Below are positions 7,730-16,303 of a stretch of 64,000 nt of DNA, piece by piece; positions within the stretch are counted from its first letter, which is position 1, and every line of letters starts with the position of its first letter. The position numbers were made by a program, and so were the translations under genes. The notes under the pieces are model-generated. The model searched no databases, was not told the DNA's origin, and saw only the letters and a program-made list of their open reading frames with translations. Origin of the DNA: Nocardioides jejuensis (GTDB taxonomy: Bacteria > Actinomycetota > Actinomycetes > Propionibacteriales > Nocardioidaceae); assembly GCF_004337475.1 (NCBI RefSeq), contig NZ_SJZJ01000008.1, positions 50,457 through 114,456 on the forward strand. Reading direction: 5' to 3'.

Positions 7730-9192
7730 CCCACCACGACGTCGTCATCGTCGGCGCCGGCATCTCCGGCATCTGTGCCGCGATCAAGCTGCGCGAGGCC
7801 GGCATCACCGATGTCGTCGTCCTCGAGAAGGGCGAGACGTTCGGCGGCACGTGGCGCGCCAACACCTACCCCGGCTGCGCGTGCGACGTGCCCTCGCGCC
7901 TCTACTCGTTCAGCTTTGCGCAGCGGACCGACTGGTCGCGCGTCTACGCCGGCCAGGCCGAGATCCTCGCGTACGTCGACGGGGTGGCCCGCGAGCACGG
8001 CGTCGACCGCGTGACCCGGTTCGGCGTACGCATGGACAGCGCGCGCTGGGACGGCGACACCTGGCAGCTCGAGACCAGTGACGGGCCGCTCAGCGCGCGC
8101 TTCCTGATCTCGGCGGCAGGTCCGTGGGATGCGCCGAACATCCCCGACATCCCCGGCCTGGCCGACTTCCCGGGGGCGGTCTTCCACTCGGCGCAGTGGG
8201 ACCACGACTACGACCTCGCCGGCAAGCGCGTCGCCGTGATCGGCACCGGGGCCTCGGCGGTCCAGTTCGTGCCGGAGATCCAGCCGCACGTCGCCCGGCT
8301 CGCACTGTTCCAGCGCACCGCCCACTGGGTGCTGCCGAAGGCCGACCACGCCGTGCCCGGGATCGAGCAGCTCGCCCTGCGCCGGGTGCCGTTCCTCAGT
8401 CGTGGCATGAAGGGTGCCGAGTACGCCGCCATGGAGCTCCTCGGACGCGGCTTCCGTCGTCCGAAGCCGGTCATGGTCGCGGTGCAGAAGGTGGCAGAGG
8501 CCTACCTCCGCGCCGTCGTCCGCGACCCGGCCCTGCGCGCGAAGCTGACGCCCGGCTACACCATCGGCTGCAAGCGGATCCTCTTCTCCAACAACTGGTT
8601 CCCGGCCCTGCAGCAGCCCAACGTCGACGTGCTCTCCACCGGCGTTCGCGAGGTGCGCGGCAGCGTCGTGGTCGGGGCCGACGGCAGCGAGGCCGAGGTC
8701 GACGCCGTCATCCTCGGCACCGGCTTCCACATCCTCGACATGCCCGTCGCCGACCACGTGCACGGTGCCGACGGCCGGTCGCTGGCCGACGTCTGGGCCG
8801 GCTCTCCGGAGGCCTATCTCGGCACCGTCGTCCCCGGCTTCCCCAACGCGTTCATCCTGCTGGGACCGTCGCTGGGCACCGGCCACACCAGTGCCTTCCA
8901 GATCGTCGAGGCGGCGACGGCGTACGTCGTCCAGGCGATCACGCACGCCCACGCGGACGGCGCCACGCTCGACGTCCGGCCCGACATCCTCCGGGCGTAC
9001 GTCGACGAGGTGCAGGACGAGCTCGAGCTCACCGCCTACAACCAGGCCCAGTGCAACAGCTACTACCGCGACGTCAACGGCCGCAACAGCTTCGCGTGGC
9101 CGTGGTCCAGCGGCGCGCTGGTGCGCCGCTTCCGCCGCTTCGACCCCACCGTCTTCACCGTCACCCATGTCTCCGAGGAGATCTCCGCATGA
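7726..9192 (+). CDS. Second FAD-dependent Baeyer-Villiger-type monooxygenase
   Basis: 488 residues. GAGISG near residue 10 (FAD), FPGAVFHSAQWD (Baeyer-Villiger fingerprint) and GTGASA (NADPH) are all in the expected order. The start ATG overlaps the patatin stop as ATGA. It is clearly paralogous to the first monooxygenase of the operon (shared GGTW, RLYSFSF/TYSYSF, GCKR and WWxG-type blocks) but diverged, so the two probably act on different substrates or successive steps. Confidence 0.9.
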   Translation: MTHHDVVIVGAGISGICAAIKLREAGITDVVVLEKGETFGGTWRANTYPGCACDVPSRLYSFSFAQRTDWSRVYAGQAEILAYVDGVAREHGVDRVTRFGVRMDSARWDGDTWQLETSDGPLSARFLISAAGPWDAPNIPDIPGLADFPGAVFHSAQWDHDYDLAGKRVAVIGTGASAVQFVPEIQPHVARLALFQRTAHWVLPKADHAVPGIEQLALRRVPFLSRGMKGAEYAAMELLGRGFRRPKPVMVAVQKVAEAYLRAVVRDPALRAKLTPGYTIGCKRILFSNNWFPALQQPNVDVLSTGVREVRGSVVVGADGSEAEVDAVILGTGFHILDMPVADHVHGADGRSLADVWAGSPEAYLGTVVPGFPNAFILLGPSLGTGHTSAFQIVEAATAYVVQAITHAHADGATLDVRPDILRAYVDEVQDELELTAYNQAQCNSYYRDVNGRNSFAWPWSSGALVRRFRRFDPTVFTVTHVSEEISA

Positions 9193-10022
9193 GCTATCCG
9201 TCCATCAACCTCTCCGGCGCCGTCGTCGCCATCACCGGCGGCGCGCAGGGCATCGGTCGTGCGACCGCCGAGCTTTTCATCAAGCGCGGCGCGACCGTCG
9301 CCATCGGCGACCTCGACCACGCCCTCGCCACGAAGACGGCCCAGGAGATCCGGGCGCACGCCTGGCCGCTCGACGTGAGTGACGCTGCGGCGTACGAGGG
9401 ATTCGTCGCCGCTGTCACGGCCGAGCTCGGCCCCATCGACGTCCTGGTCAACAACGCCGGCCTGATGCCCAACGGCGGCTTCCTCGACCTGTCGCCCGCG
9501 ACCGACCGGCTGCAGTTCGACGTCAACGTCTTCGGCGTCATCAACGGCATGCGCGCGGTGCTGCCGTCGATGCTCGAGCGCAGCCGCGGTCACGTCGTCA
9601 ACGTCGCCTCGCTGGCCGGGAAGTTCCCGGTGCCGGGCCTGGCCGTCTACAACGCGACCAAGTTCGCCGTCGTCGGCCTCACCGCTGCCACCCGTCTGGA
9701 GTACGCCGGCTCCGGTGTCTCGATCACTGCCGTGCTGCCGTCGGCGGTCGACACCGCGCTGGCGTCCGGCCTCGACATGCGGCCGATCCCGAAGGTGCAG
9801 CCGGGCGACATCGCCCGCGCCATCGTCGACTCCGTGGCCAACCGCAAGGCCGAGATCGCCGTCCCGTCGTACGTCGGCGGGCTGGCGAACGTCGCCGCGA
9901 TCACGCCGGAGCCGGTGCTCAACACGGTCCGTCGGCTGGTCAAGGGCGACCGGGCGCTGAAGGGCGACACCCCCGAGCGGATGGCGTACCGCAAGCGCCT
10001 GGAGGAGCAGGCCGGGAAGTGA
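9189..10022 (+). CDS. Short-chain dehydrogenase/reductase (SadH-like)
   Basis: 277 residues. Classical SDR: TGGAQGIG cofactor motif at the N-terminus, NNAG, the catalytic Ser (VNVASLAG) and YNATK with Tyr and Lys of the active site. It interconverts an alcohol and a ketone with NAD(P)H. ATG overlaps the previous stop as ATGA. Last gene of the operon; in this context it could supply the ketone oxidised by the monooxygenases. The C-terminal extension after the catalytic core is typical of the mycobacterial SadH group. Confidence 0.88.
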   Translation: MSYPSINLSGAVVAITGGAQGIGRATAELFIKRGATVAIGDLDHALATKTAQEIRAHAWPLDVSDAAAYEGFVAAVTAELGPIDVLVNNAGLMPNGGFLDLSPATDRLQFDVNVFGVINGMRAVLPSMLERSRGHVVNVASLAGKFPVPGLAVYNATKFAVVGLTAATRLEYAGSGVSITAVLPSAVDTALASGLDMRPIPKVQPGDIARAIVDSVANRKAEIAVPSYVGGLANVAAITPEPVLNTVRRLVKGDRALKGDTPERMAYRKRLEEQAGK

Positions 10023-10028
10023 CCGGGG

Positions 10029-10232
10029 TCAGGGAGTCGTGACCAGGTCGGTCTGCCGGACCTCGACGACCTGCGTCGACGGCGTGGCCGGCGCGGGCGC
10101 CGCGAAGCCGTAGAGGTCGGTCGCGACCGAGAGCGTGACGTGACCGGCCAGGAAGGCGAGGGTCACGACGACCGCCTTCGCCACGGCGAAGGCCATCGAC
10201 TGCGCGAGGGAGCGCGGGCCACGGAAGATCAC
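10029..10232 (-). CDS. Hypothetical small single-pass membrane protein
   Basis: 67 residues from GTG 10232 (another possible start is the internal ATG at residue 13). One hydrophobic segment at about residues 12-38 (MAFAVAKAVVVTLAFLAG), then a Pro/Ala-rich tail. No family recognised. It lies between the convergent SDR gene and the divergent MoxR gene. Coding status rests on an intact frame with a plausible membrane segment only. Confidence 0.45.
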   Translation of the reverse strand: MIFRGPRSLAQSMAFAVAKAVVVTLAFLAGHVTLSVATDLYGFAAPAPATPSTQVVEVRQTDLVTTP

Positions 10233-10264
10233 GCTGGGTCAACGCGCGGGCGGGCGTTTGGCTA

Positions 10265-10279
10265 CTCAGGTCTCCTGAG
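10265..10279. promoter_or_regulatory. Short perfect palindrome in the moxR-like upstream region
   Basis: CTCAGG and CCTGAG flank TCT (10265-10279), about 47 bp upstream of the GTG start at 10326. A TAGACT -10-like box follows at 10313-10318. This could be an operator or a small hairpin; nothing more can be said. Confidence 0.3.
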
Positions 10280-10325
10280 ATGCTGGTCACCTGTCAAGAA
10301 ACCCGTCCGGCCCTAGACTCCGCGG

Positions 10326-11198
10326 GTGAGCACGAACGCCTGGTTCCAGAGCCCCGACGACGCCGCGAAGCGGCTGGACGCCGTCGGCTACCTGACCGAC
10401 ACCCCGACCGCCACGACGGCGTACCTGACCGGTGCGCTGGAGAAGCCGCTGCTGCTCGAGGGCCCTGCCGGTGTCGGCAAGACCGAGCTGGCCAAGGCGG
10501 TGGCGCGCGCGACGGGCGCCGAGCTGATCCGCCTGCAGTGCTACGAGGGCCTCGACGAGGCGCGTGCGCTGTACGAGTGGAACTACAAGAAGCAGCTGCT
10601 GCGCATCCAGGCGACCGACACGTCGCAGGACTGGGAGCAGACCCACGACGACATCTTCACCGACGAGTTCCTGCTGACCCGTCCGCTGCTCACCGCCATC
10701 CGGCGTACGGAGCCGACGGTGCTGCTCATCGACGAGGTCGACAAGACCGACGTCGAGGTCGAGGGCCTGCTGCTCGAGATCCTGTCGGACTTCCAGGTGA
10801 CCATTCCCGAGATGGGCACGGTCGAGGCGGTCCGCCGCCCGTTCGTCATCCTCACCTCGAACGCCTCCCGCGAGCTCTCCGAGGCCGTCAAGCGCCGCTG
10901 CCTCTACCTGCACCTCGACTACCCCGATTCGAAGCGCGAGAAGGAGATCGTCCTCTCGCAGGTCCCCGGCATCTCGGACCGCCTCGCCGGCCAGCTCGTC
11001 GACACCATCGGCCGGATGCGCGACCTCGAGCTGAAGAAGTCGCCGTCGATCGCCGAGTCGGTCGACTGGGCCCGCACGCTCGTCGCGCTGCAGATCGGCA
11101 AGCTCGACGACGCCGCGATCACCCGCACCCTTGGCGTCGTCCTCAAGCACCGCTCCGACCAGGACCGCGCCGTGCGCGAGCTCAAGCTGGGACGCTGA
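10326..11198 (+). CDS. MoxR-family AAA+ ATPase (CoxD-like)
   Basis: 290 residues. Walker A GPAGVGKTE (about residue 46) and Walker B VLLIDEVDK (about 132), followed by sensor TSNASRELSEAVKRR. MoxR ATPases act as chaperone-like maturation factors with a VWA-domain partner, which is the next gene. GTG 10326 follows a TAGACT box by 7 bases, so the mRNA may be nearly leaderless. The pair resembles CoxD/CoxE of carbon monoxide dehydrogenase clusters, but no such enzyme is nearby, so the client protein is unknown. Confidence 0.88.
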   Translation: MSTNAWFQSPDDAAKRLDAVGYLTDTPTATTAYLTGALEKPLLLEGPAGVGKTELAKAVARATGAELIRLQCYEGLDEARALYEWNYKKQLLRIQATDTSQDWEQTHDDIFTDEFLLTRPLLTAIRRTEPTVLLIDEVDKTDVEVEGLLLEILSDFQVTIPEMGTVEAVRRPFVILTSNASRELSEAVKRRCLYLHLDYPDSKREKEIVLSQVPGISDRLAGQLVDTIGRMRDLELKKSPSIAESVDWARTLVALQIGKLDDAAITRTLGVVLKHRSDQDRAVRELKLGR

Positions 11199-11200
11199 GC

Positions 11201-12616
11201 ATGCTCCTCGACCGGCACATCGGCTTCGTCGAGGCGCTGCGCGCGGCCGGCCTGACCGTCAGCCTGGCCGAGGACATCGACGCCGCGCGGGCCCTCGGCC
11301 ACGTCCAGCTCGACGACCGCGAGACCGTCCGGGCGGTGTACGCCGCGACGCTCTGCAAGCGGGACGGCCACCGGCCCGGCTTCGACGCACTCTTCGACCT
11401 GTGGTTCCCCGCCCTCGTGGGCGACGGCCGCATGGGCGGCGGCATCGGCGCCGGTGCCACCGAGGGCTACGAGCTGGCAACCAAGGAGGGCGACAACGAG
11501 CTCGCCCAGGAGATGCTCGACGACGGCCCGCAGGCCCTCGAGGACTTCCGCGAGGAGCTGGGTGCCGCGCTGCAGTCCGACGACCGGCAGCGGATGGCCG
11601 AGCTCGCGATCTTCGGTGTCGGCCAGTTCGGTGCGCTGCCGGGGCAGGGCCCCGGTCGCTCGACGTGGAGCTCCTACACGGCGATGAAGCGGATCCGGCC
11701 CGAGGACCTTGCCTTCCGGATCATGCAGGGTCTCGAGGCGCAGGGCTACGGCGAGGAGGAGGCCCGCGCGGTCGCCACCCGCCGGATCGGCACCTTCGTC
11801 GGCCTCGCGGAGGCGGATGCCACCCGGCGCATCGCGCAGGAGAAGGGCGTCGAGCAGATCCAGGAGATCGTCGTCCGTCCCACGCTCGACCGCCTCGACT
11901 TCCTCTCGATGCGGCGCGCGGACGTCGAGGAGCTGCGTCGCCAGATCTATCCGCTGGCACGTCGGCTCGCGACGCGGCTCACGCAGGAGCACCACGCCCG
12001 CCGACGCGGGCCGCTCGACTTCCGGCGTACGGTCCGGGCCTCGATCGCCACCGGCGGCGTACCGCTGGAGACCCACCACAAGCCGAAGCGGCCGCACAAG
12101 ACCGAGCTCGTCGTCCTCTGCGACGTCTCCGGCTCCGTTGCGAACTTCGCGTCGTTCACGTTGCTGCTGGTCTTCGCGCTGCGCGAGCAGTTCGGCAAGG
12201 TCCGGGCGTTCACGTTCGTCGACGACGTCACCGAGGTGACCGACCAGTTCGTGCCCGGCGGCGACCTCGTCGACATCATGACCGGCCTCGTCGAGCAGTC
12301 AGCCCACGCTGCCCGCTTCGGGCGGACCAACTACGGCCGCGCGTTCTCCCGGTTCGTCGAGAACTACCCCGACGCGCTGGGACCCAAGACGTCGTTCCTC
12401 GTCCTGGGTGACGCGCGCTCCAACTACTCCGACCTGCAGCTGGATTCGCTGCGGACCATCGTCGAGCGGTCCCGGAAGCAGTGGTGGCTCAACCCCGAGG
12501 TGCGCCGCAACTGGGACACCGGTGACTCGGTGGCGACCCGCTACAACGACCTGGTCCCGATGGTGGAGTGCCGGAACCTCACGCAGCTGTCGGAGTTCGT
12601 GCACGACATCCTCTGA
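11201..12616 (+). CDS. VWA-domain protein, CoxE family
   Basis: 471 residues. A helical N-terminal half precedes a von Willebrand A domain whose MIDAS begins with CDVSGSV (Asp about residue 308), with further metal-site residues in the GRTNYGRAF segment. It starts 2 bases after the MoxR stop and certainly forms an operon with it; VWA proteins bind the client and cooperate with the ATPase. No signal peptide, so cytosolic. It converges on the phosphodiesterase gene with a 5-bp gap. Confidence 0.85.
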   Translation: MLLDRHIGFVEALRAAGLTVSLAEDIDAARALGHVQLDDRETVRAVYAATLCKRDGHRPGFDALFDLWFPALVGDGRMGGGIGAGATEGYELATKEGDNELAQEMLDDGPQALEDFREELGAALQSDDRQRMAELAIFGVGQFGALPGQGPGRSTWSSYTAMKRIRPEDLAFRIMQGLEAQGYGEEEARAVATRRIGTFVGLAEADATRRIAQEKGVEQIQEIVVRPTLDRLDFLSMRRADVEELRRQIYPLARRLATRLTQEHHARRRGPLDFRRTVRASIATGGVPLETHHKPKRPHKTELVVLCDVSGSVANFASFTLLLVFALREQFGKVRAFTFVDDVTEVTDQFVPGGDLVDIMTGLVEQSAHAARFGRTNYGRAFSRFVENYPDALGPKTSFLVLGDARSNYSDLQLDSLRTIVERSRKQWWLNPEVRRNWDTGDSVATRYNDLVPMVECRNLTQLSEFVHDIL

Positions 12617-12621
12617 CGCGG

Positions 12622-13770
12622 TCAGATCCAGGCGTCCCGCGCTGCGACCGCGAGGTCGGGGTTGTCGCTGAACACCCCGTCGACGCCGGCGTCGAGGAAC
12701 GCCGTGATCTCGGCTGCCAGATCGCCGTGGGCGGTGGGATCGGTGCCGATGCGGAAGTTGGTCGCCATGAACTGGTTCTCCACGCGCAGGGTCCAGATGT
12801 GCACCAGCAGCCCTGCGGCGTGCGCGTCGCCGACCAGTGCGGACGGCGTGGTCGTGGCGCCCCCGGTGCGCGGGAGCACGAGGTCCTTGTTGACGCCCAC
12901 CCCGTCGGCGTACGTGTGGATCCAGGCGAGGTTGGCCGGGCTGGTCAGGTCGACGTACGTGCGCGGGTCGCCGCTCGCGGTGAAGTCGTAGGGGCGTCCG
13001 GACTTGTCGATCAGCTGGACCAGCGGCACGTCGATCAGGTGGTCGAGCTCGCGCAGGTTGGCGGTCTCGAAGGACTGGATGACGACCTTGTCGTCGGCGT
13101 CGTCCAGGTCGTACTTCTTCAGCAGCGCGACCAGCGGCTCCTCCAGGCTGAGCCCGATCGAGTCGAAGTACGAGGGGTGCTTTGTCTCCGGGTAGACACC
13201 GATCGTGCGGCCATAGCGGCGCGACTCCGAGCGGGCCAGGTTGAGCACCTCCTGGAAGGTCGGCACCTCGAACCTCCCGTCGTACGCCGTGTTGGCCGGC
13301 CGCACCTGGGGGAGGCGCTCCTTCGCGCGCAGCGTCTTGAGCTCGGCGAGCGTGAAGTCCTCGGTGAACCAGCCGGTGATCGACGTCCCGTCGATGGTCT
13401 TCGTGGTCTTCCGGTCGGCGAACTCGGGGTGCTCGGCGACGTCCGTCGTGCCGCCGATCTCGTTCTCGTGGCGGGCGACGAGGACGTGGTCCTTGGTGGA
13501 GACCAGGTCGGGCTCGATGTAGTCGGCGCCCATCCGGATCGCCAGGCGGTAGGACGCCAGCGTGTGCTCCGGGCGGTAACCCGACGCGCCGCGGTGCCCG
13601 ATGACGATCGGCGTCGAGGTGGTGGTGGTGGTCGTGGGGGCGGTCGTGGGGGCGTCGGTGGACCGGTCGGATGCGGCGGCCTGTGCCGGAGCGGAGATGA
13701 GGGTCGAGAGGGCGAGCGGGGCGATGAGGGCGGCGACGGCGCCCGAGATGCGCATGGTCATGTGCTGCAT
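12622..13770 (-). CDS. Secreted glycerophosphoryl diester phosphodiesterase
   Basis: 382 residues from ATG 13770 (internal ATGs at codons 4 and 6 are alternatives). Signal peptide ending near AQAA, then a Thr-rich spacer (about residues 39-52), then the GDPD TIM barrel: GHRGASGYRPEHT (about residue 58) with catalytic His-Arg, IEPDL, and a second His in ARHENE; the C-terminal GVFSDNPD is also typical. It hydrolyses deacylated phospholipids to glycerol-3-phosphate and an alcohol outside the membrane. The Thr spacer is encoded by GTGGTG-type simple repeats that may vary in length. Confidence 0.88.
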   Translation of the reverse strand: MQHMTMRISGAVAALIAPLALSTLISAPAQAAASDRSTDAPTTAPTTTTTTSTPIVIGHRGASGYRPEHTLASYRLAIRMGADYIEPDLVSTKDHVLVARHENEIGGTTDVAEHPEFADRKTTKTIDGTSITGWFTEDFTLAELKTLRAKERLPQVRPANTAYDGRFEVPTFQEVLNLARSESRRYGRTIGVYPETKHPSYFDSIGLSLEEPLVALLKKYDLDDADDKVVIQSFETANLRELDHLIDVPLVQLIDKSGRPYDFTASGDPRTYVDLTSPANLAWIHTYADGVGVNKDLVLPRTGGATTTPSALVGDAHAAGLLVHIWTLRVENQFMATNFRIGTDPTAHGDLAAEITAFLDAGVDGVFSDNPDLAVAARDAWI

Positions 13771-13862
13771 GCAAGCGGTCGTGGGTGACGCCCACGCCGC
13801 GTCGCGATGAACGGCGCCCGGCTAGACTGCGATCCCGCCGCCCACGACGCCGAGGTGACCTC

Positions 13863-15368
13863 TTGACCTTCGACGCCCACCAGCTCGACAACGTGCTGCT
13901 GGCGGGTTCGGTCATCACCCTGCTGGCGATTCTCGCCGTGCGTCTCTCGGCCGGTTTCGGCCTTCCCTCGCTGTTGCTGTACCTGCTCATGGGTGTCGTG
14001 CTCGGTGAGTCCGTGATCGGCGTGGAGTTCAACGACGCGCAGGTGGCGCACGCGCTCGGTTTCGGTGCGCTCGTGCTGATCCTCGCCGAGGGTGGTCTGA
14101 CGACGTCGTGGGAGTCGATCAAACCGACGATGCGACTCGGCGTCTCCCTCGCGACCGTCGGCGTCGCCGTGTCGGTCGGCCTGATGGCGGTCTTCGGGCA
14201 TTTCCTGCTCGGCCTCGACTGGCGCCTCGCGCTCCTGCTCGGTGCCGCCACGTCGGCCACCGACGCAGCGGCGGTCTTCAGCGTGCTGCGCACCGTTCCG
14301 TTGCCGCGACGGCTGACGGGTGCGCTCGAAGCGGAGTCCGGCCTCAACGACGCGCCCGTCGTCGTTCTCGTCGTGCTGGTGTCGTCGGGTGCTGCCACCG
14401 AGCACGGGATCCTCGCGATGCTCGGGCTGGTCCTCTACGAGCTCGCGATCGGCGTACTGCTGGGGCTCGTCGTGGGCTACGCCGGTGGCTGGGTGATGGG
14501 CCGCGCGGCGCTCCCGGCGTCCGGCCTCTACCCGCTCGCCGTGCTCTCCTTCTGCATCCTCGCGTACGCCGGCGGCGCGGCGATCCACGCCTCGGGTTTC
14601 GCTGCCGTCTACGTGGCGGCCCTCGTGCTGGGCAACGCCGAGCTGCCGCACCGGGCGACCACGAAGTCGTTCGCCGAGGGCATCGCCTGGATGGCGCAGA
14701 TCGGGCTGTTCGTCATGCTCGGACTGCTGCTGTCCCCGGGCCGGATCACGGTGTCGACCGTCGCGCTCGCGCTGGCCGCGGGTGTCCTGCTCACCCTCGT
14801 CGCCCGCCCGGTGTCGGTCTACGTCTCCGCGCTGGGGTCGGGCCTCGCGCGCCGCGAGAAGGCCTTCCTGTCCTGGGCCGGTCTGCGCGGTGCCGTGCCG
14901 ATCGTCTTCACCACGATCCCGCTCGCGGAGGGCGTGCCCGGTGCGCAGCGGCTGTTCGACATCGTCTTCGTGATGGTCGTGGTCTTCACGCTGCTGACCG
15001 GTCCCACGCTGCCGTGGGTGGCGAAGGTGCTGCGGGTCGCCAAGCGCTCCGAGCCGCGCGAGGTCGCCATCGAGGCGGCGCCCCTCGAGCGGATCGCGGC
15101 GGACCTGCTCCAGGTGCGGATCAGCAGCCGGTCGAGGATGCACGGCGTCGAGGTCGGCGAGCTCCGCCTGCCGCACGGGGCGTCGGTCTCCCTGGTCATC
15201 CGCGATGGCGAGATGGTCGTCCCGCCGACCCGCATGGTGCTTCGGCACGGCGATGAGCTCCTGGTCGTCACGCCGCGCAAGCAGCGTCACGCGACCGAGG
15301 AGCGGCTGCGCCTCGTCGCCCGTGGCGGGCGGCTGGCCCAGTGGCTCGGGACCGACACCGCGGAGTGA
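13863..15368 (+). CDS. K+/H+ antiporter of the NhaP2/CvrA type with C-terminal TrkA-C domain
   Basis: 501 residues from TTG 13863, which has GAGG 7 bases upstream; the frame is open to 13785 but that part is Arg-rich and overlaps no ribosome site. About 12 membrane helices of the CPA1 exchanger fold, with the ion-site region SATDAAAVFS and ESGLNDAP. Residues after about 400 form a soluble TrkA-C (RCK-C) domain (GVEVGELRLPHGASVSLVIRDGE) that binds a nucleotide or other effector. It exchanges K+ or Na+ for H+ at the cytoplasmic membrane. Divergent from the phosphodiesterase. Confidence 0.85.
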   Translation: MTFDAHQLDNVLLAGSVITLLAILAVRLSAGFGLPSLLLYLLMGVVLGESVIGVEFNDAQVAHALGFGALVLILAEGGLTTSWESIKPTMRLGVSLATVGVAVSVGLMAVFGHFLLGLDWRLALLLGAATSATDAAAVFSVLRTVPLPRRLTGALEAESGLNDAPVVVLVVLVSSGAATEHGILAMLGLVLYELAIGVLLGLVVGYAGGWVMGRAALPASGLYPLAVLSFCILAYAGGAAIHASGFAAVYVAALVLGNAELPHRATTKSFAEGIAWMAQIGLFVMLGLLLSPGRITVSTVALALAAGVLLTLVARPVSVYVSALGSGLARREKAFLSWAGLRGAVPIVFTTIPLAEGVPGAQRLFDIVFVMVVVFTLLTGPTLPWVAKVLRVAKRSEPREVAIEAAPLERIAADLLQVRISSRSRMHGVEVGELRLPHGASVSLVIRDGEMVVPPTRMVLRHGDELLVVTPRKQRHATEERLRLVARGGRLAQWLGTDTAE

Positions 15369-15375
15369 CGCCGAG

Positions 15376-15418
15376 ACCGCCGAGACGGGCCTCGTGCACC
15401 GCCGAGACGGGCCTCGTG
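15376..15418 (+). repeat. Tandem copies of a dispersed GCCGAGACGGG repeat
   Basis: GCCGAGACGGGCCTCGTG occurs at 15379-15396 and 15401-15418; the matching region extends three bases further upstream (ACC) in both. The unit differs at only two positions from the arm of the palindromic elements at 31108 and 40606 (GCCGAGACGGGGCTTGTG), so these look like half-elements of one family. They fill the gap between the antiporter stop and the end of the convergent LytR_C gene. Confidence 0.7.
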
Positions 15419-15427
15419 AACTGTGGG

Positions 15428-15943
15428 TCAGGGGACCTTCGGGCCGCAGATGAAGCTGTCGGCGTCCGCGGTGACGGACGGGACCTTGGCGTGCCAGGTG
15501 TGGAGCCCGTCGCCGACGACGACCACGACGCCGTCGCCGAGGACCGGCTTGCCGTCGACGATCGGCGTGCCGGCGCCGAACTGCGCCGCCACCAGCTGGG
15601 CCGCCGGGCTCGACGGGTCGGCCCAGACCTCGACCTTCTTCACGCCGGCCGTGCCCGCGTTGCCCGTGTCGCCGGGGGCGAAGCCACGGCGCATGAACTT
15701 CTTCATCGCCTTGCTCGCGCTCCCGGACTTCCGGCCGGCGTTGAAGACGCTGACCAGGACCTCGCTGGGGTGCACCCGCTGGCCCGCCGCGACCTGGGTG
15801 TCCACGCAGCTCGAGGAGTTGCTGTACGACGACAGCGAGGGGAACGGCCGGGTCGCCCAGAAGAGGCCGAGCACCAGCATCAGCACCGTCAGGCCGACCA
15901 GCGTCGCCAGCGTGGGCCCGGAGGTCTCGCGCGTTTCCATCAT
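15428..15943 (-). CDS. LytR C-terminal-domain (LytR_C) membrane-anchored protein
   Basis: 171 residues. A single membrane anchor at about residues 10-30 (LATLVGLTVLMLVLGLFWA), then an extracytoplasmic domain with the LytR_C pattern (VLVSVFNAGRKSGSASK..., GFAPGDTGNA, VKKVEVWADP, LVAAQFGAG). Such domains accompany cell-wall attachment enzymes, but no catalytic LytR-CpsA-Psr domain is present. AGGAG lies just before ATG. It follows the upstream 98-residue gene by 9 bases and is cotranscribed with it. Two Cys residues could form a disulfide. Confidence 0.75.
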   Translation of the reverse strand: MMETRETSGPTLATLVGLTVLMLVLGLFWATRPFPSLSSYSNSSSCVDTQVAAGQRVHPSEVLVSVFNAGRKSGSASKAMKKFMRRGFAPGDTGNAGTAGVKKVEVWADPSSPAAQLVAAQFGAGTPIVDGKPVLGDGVVVVVGDGLHTWHAKVPSVTADADSFICGPKVP

Positions 15944-15952
15944 TGCTCCTGA

Positions 15953-16249
15953 TCAGTCCCCGAGCTCGAGCACGCGGGCGTGGACGACATGGCGTTGCTG
16001 GAGTGCGGCCCGGAGCGCACGGTGCAGACCATCCTCGAGGTAGAGCTCGCCCTTCCACTTCACGACATGCGCGAAGAGGTCCCCGTAGAACGTCGAGTCC
16101 TCGTCGAGGAGGGAGTTGAGGCGCAGCGTGTCCTTCGTGGTGACCAGGTGGTCGAGTCGCACCTGACGTGGCGGCACCGTGCTCCAGGCCTGGGACGTGG
16201 TCCCGTGCTCCGGGTAGGGCCGGCCTTCGCCGACGCGCTTGAAGATCAC
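15953..16249 (-). CDS. Conserved actinobacterial protein, VapB-antitoxin-like annotation family
   Basis: 98 residues from GTG 16249 (VIFKRVGEGRPYPEHG). The protein has PPRQVRLDHLVTTKDTL, EDSTFYGDLFAHVVKWKGELYLEDGLHRALRAALQQR, here cited only as its conserved blocks. Close relatives in Actinobacteria are, from memory, labelled VapB-family antitoxin, but no PIN-domain toxin is adjacent and the protein is linked to LytR_C instead, so an antitoxin role is doubtful. The frame is open upstream to 16948 but that part is antisense to the LysE gene. Confidence 0.7.
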   Translation of the reverse strand: MIFKRVGEGRPYPEHGTTSQAWSTVPPRQVRLDHLVTTKDTLRLNSLLDEDSTFYGDLFAHVVKWKGELYLEDGLHRALRAALQQRHVVHARVLELGD

Positions 16250-16303
16250 GAGGGCGATCCTAATCCGATTGCCGGTCGGGGGTCCGGCGCTGACAATCGA
16301 GGC

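Noticed and set aside
13601..13665. GTGGTG/GTGGGGGC simple repeats as a regulatory repeat
   Set aside because: They simply encode the Thr/Pro spacer of the secreted phosphodiesterase; variation in length is possible but not shown.
12299..14398. 699-codon reverse frame spanning the phosphodiesterase region
   Set aside because: It lies in another frame than the well-supported GDPD gene and crosses three genes; composition is biased and no motif is seen.
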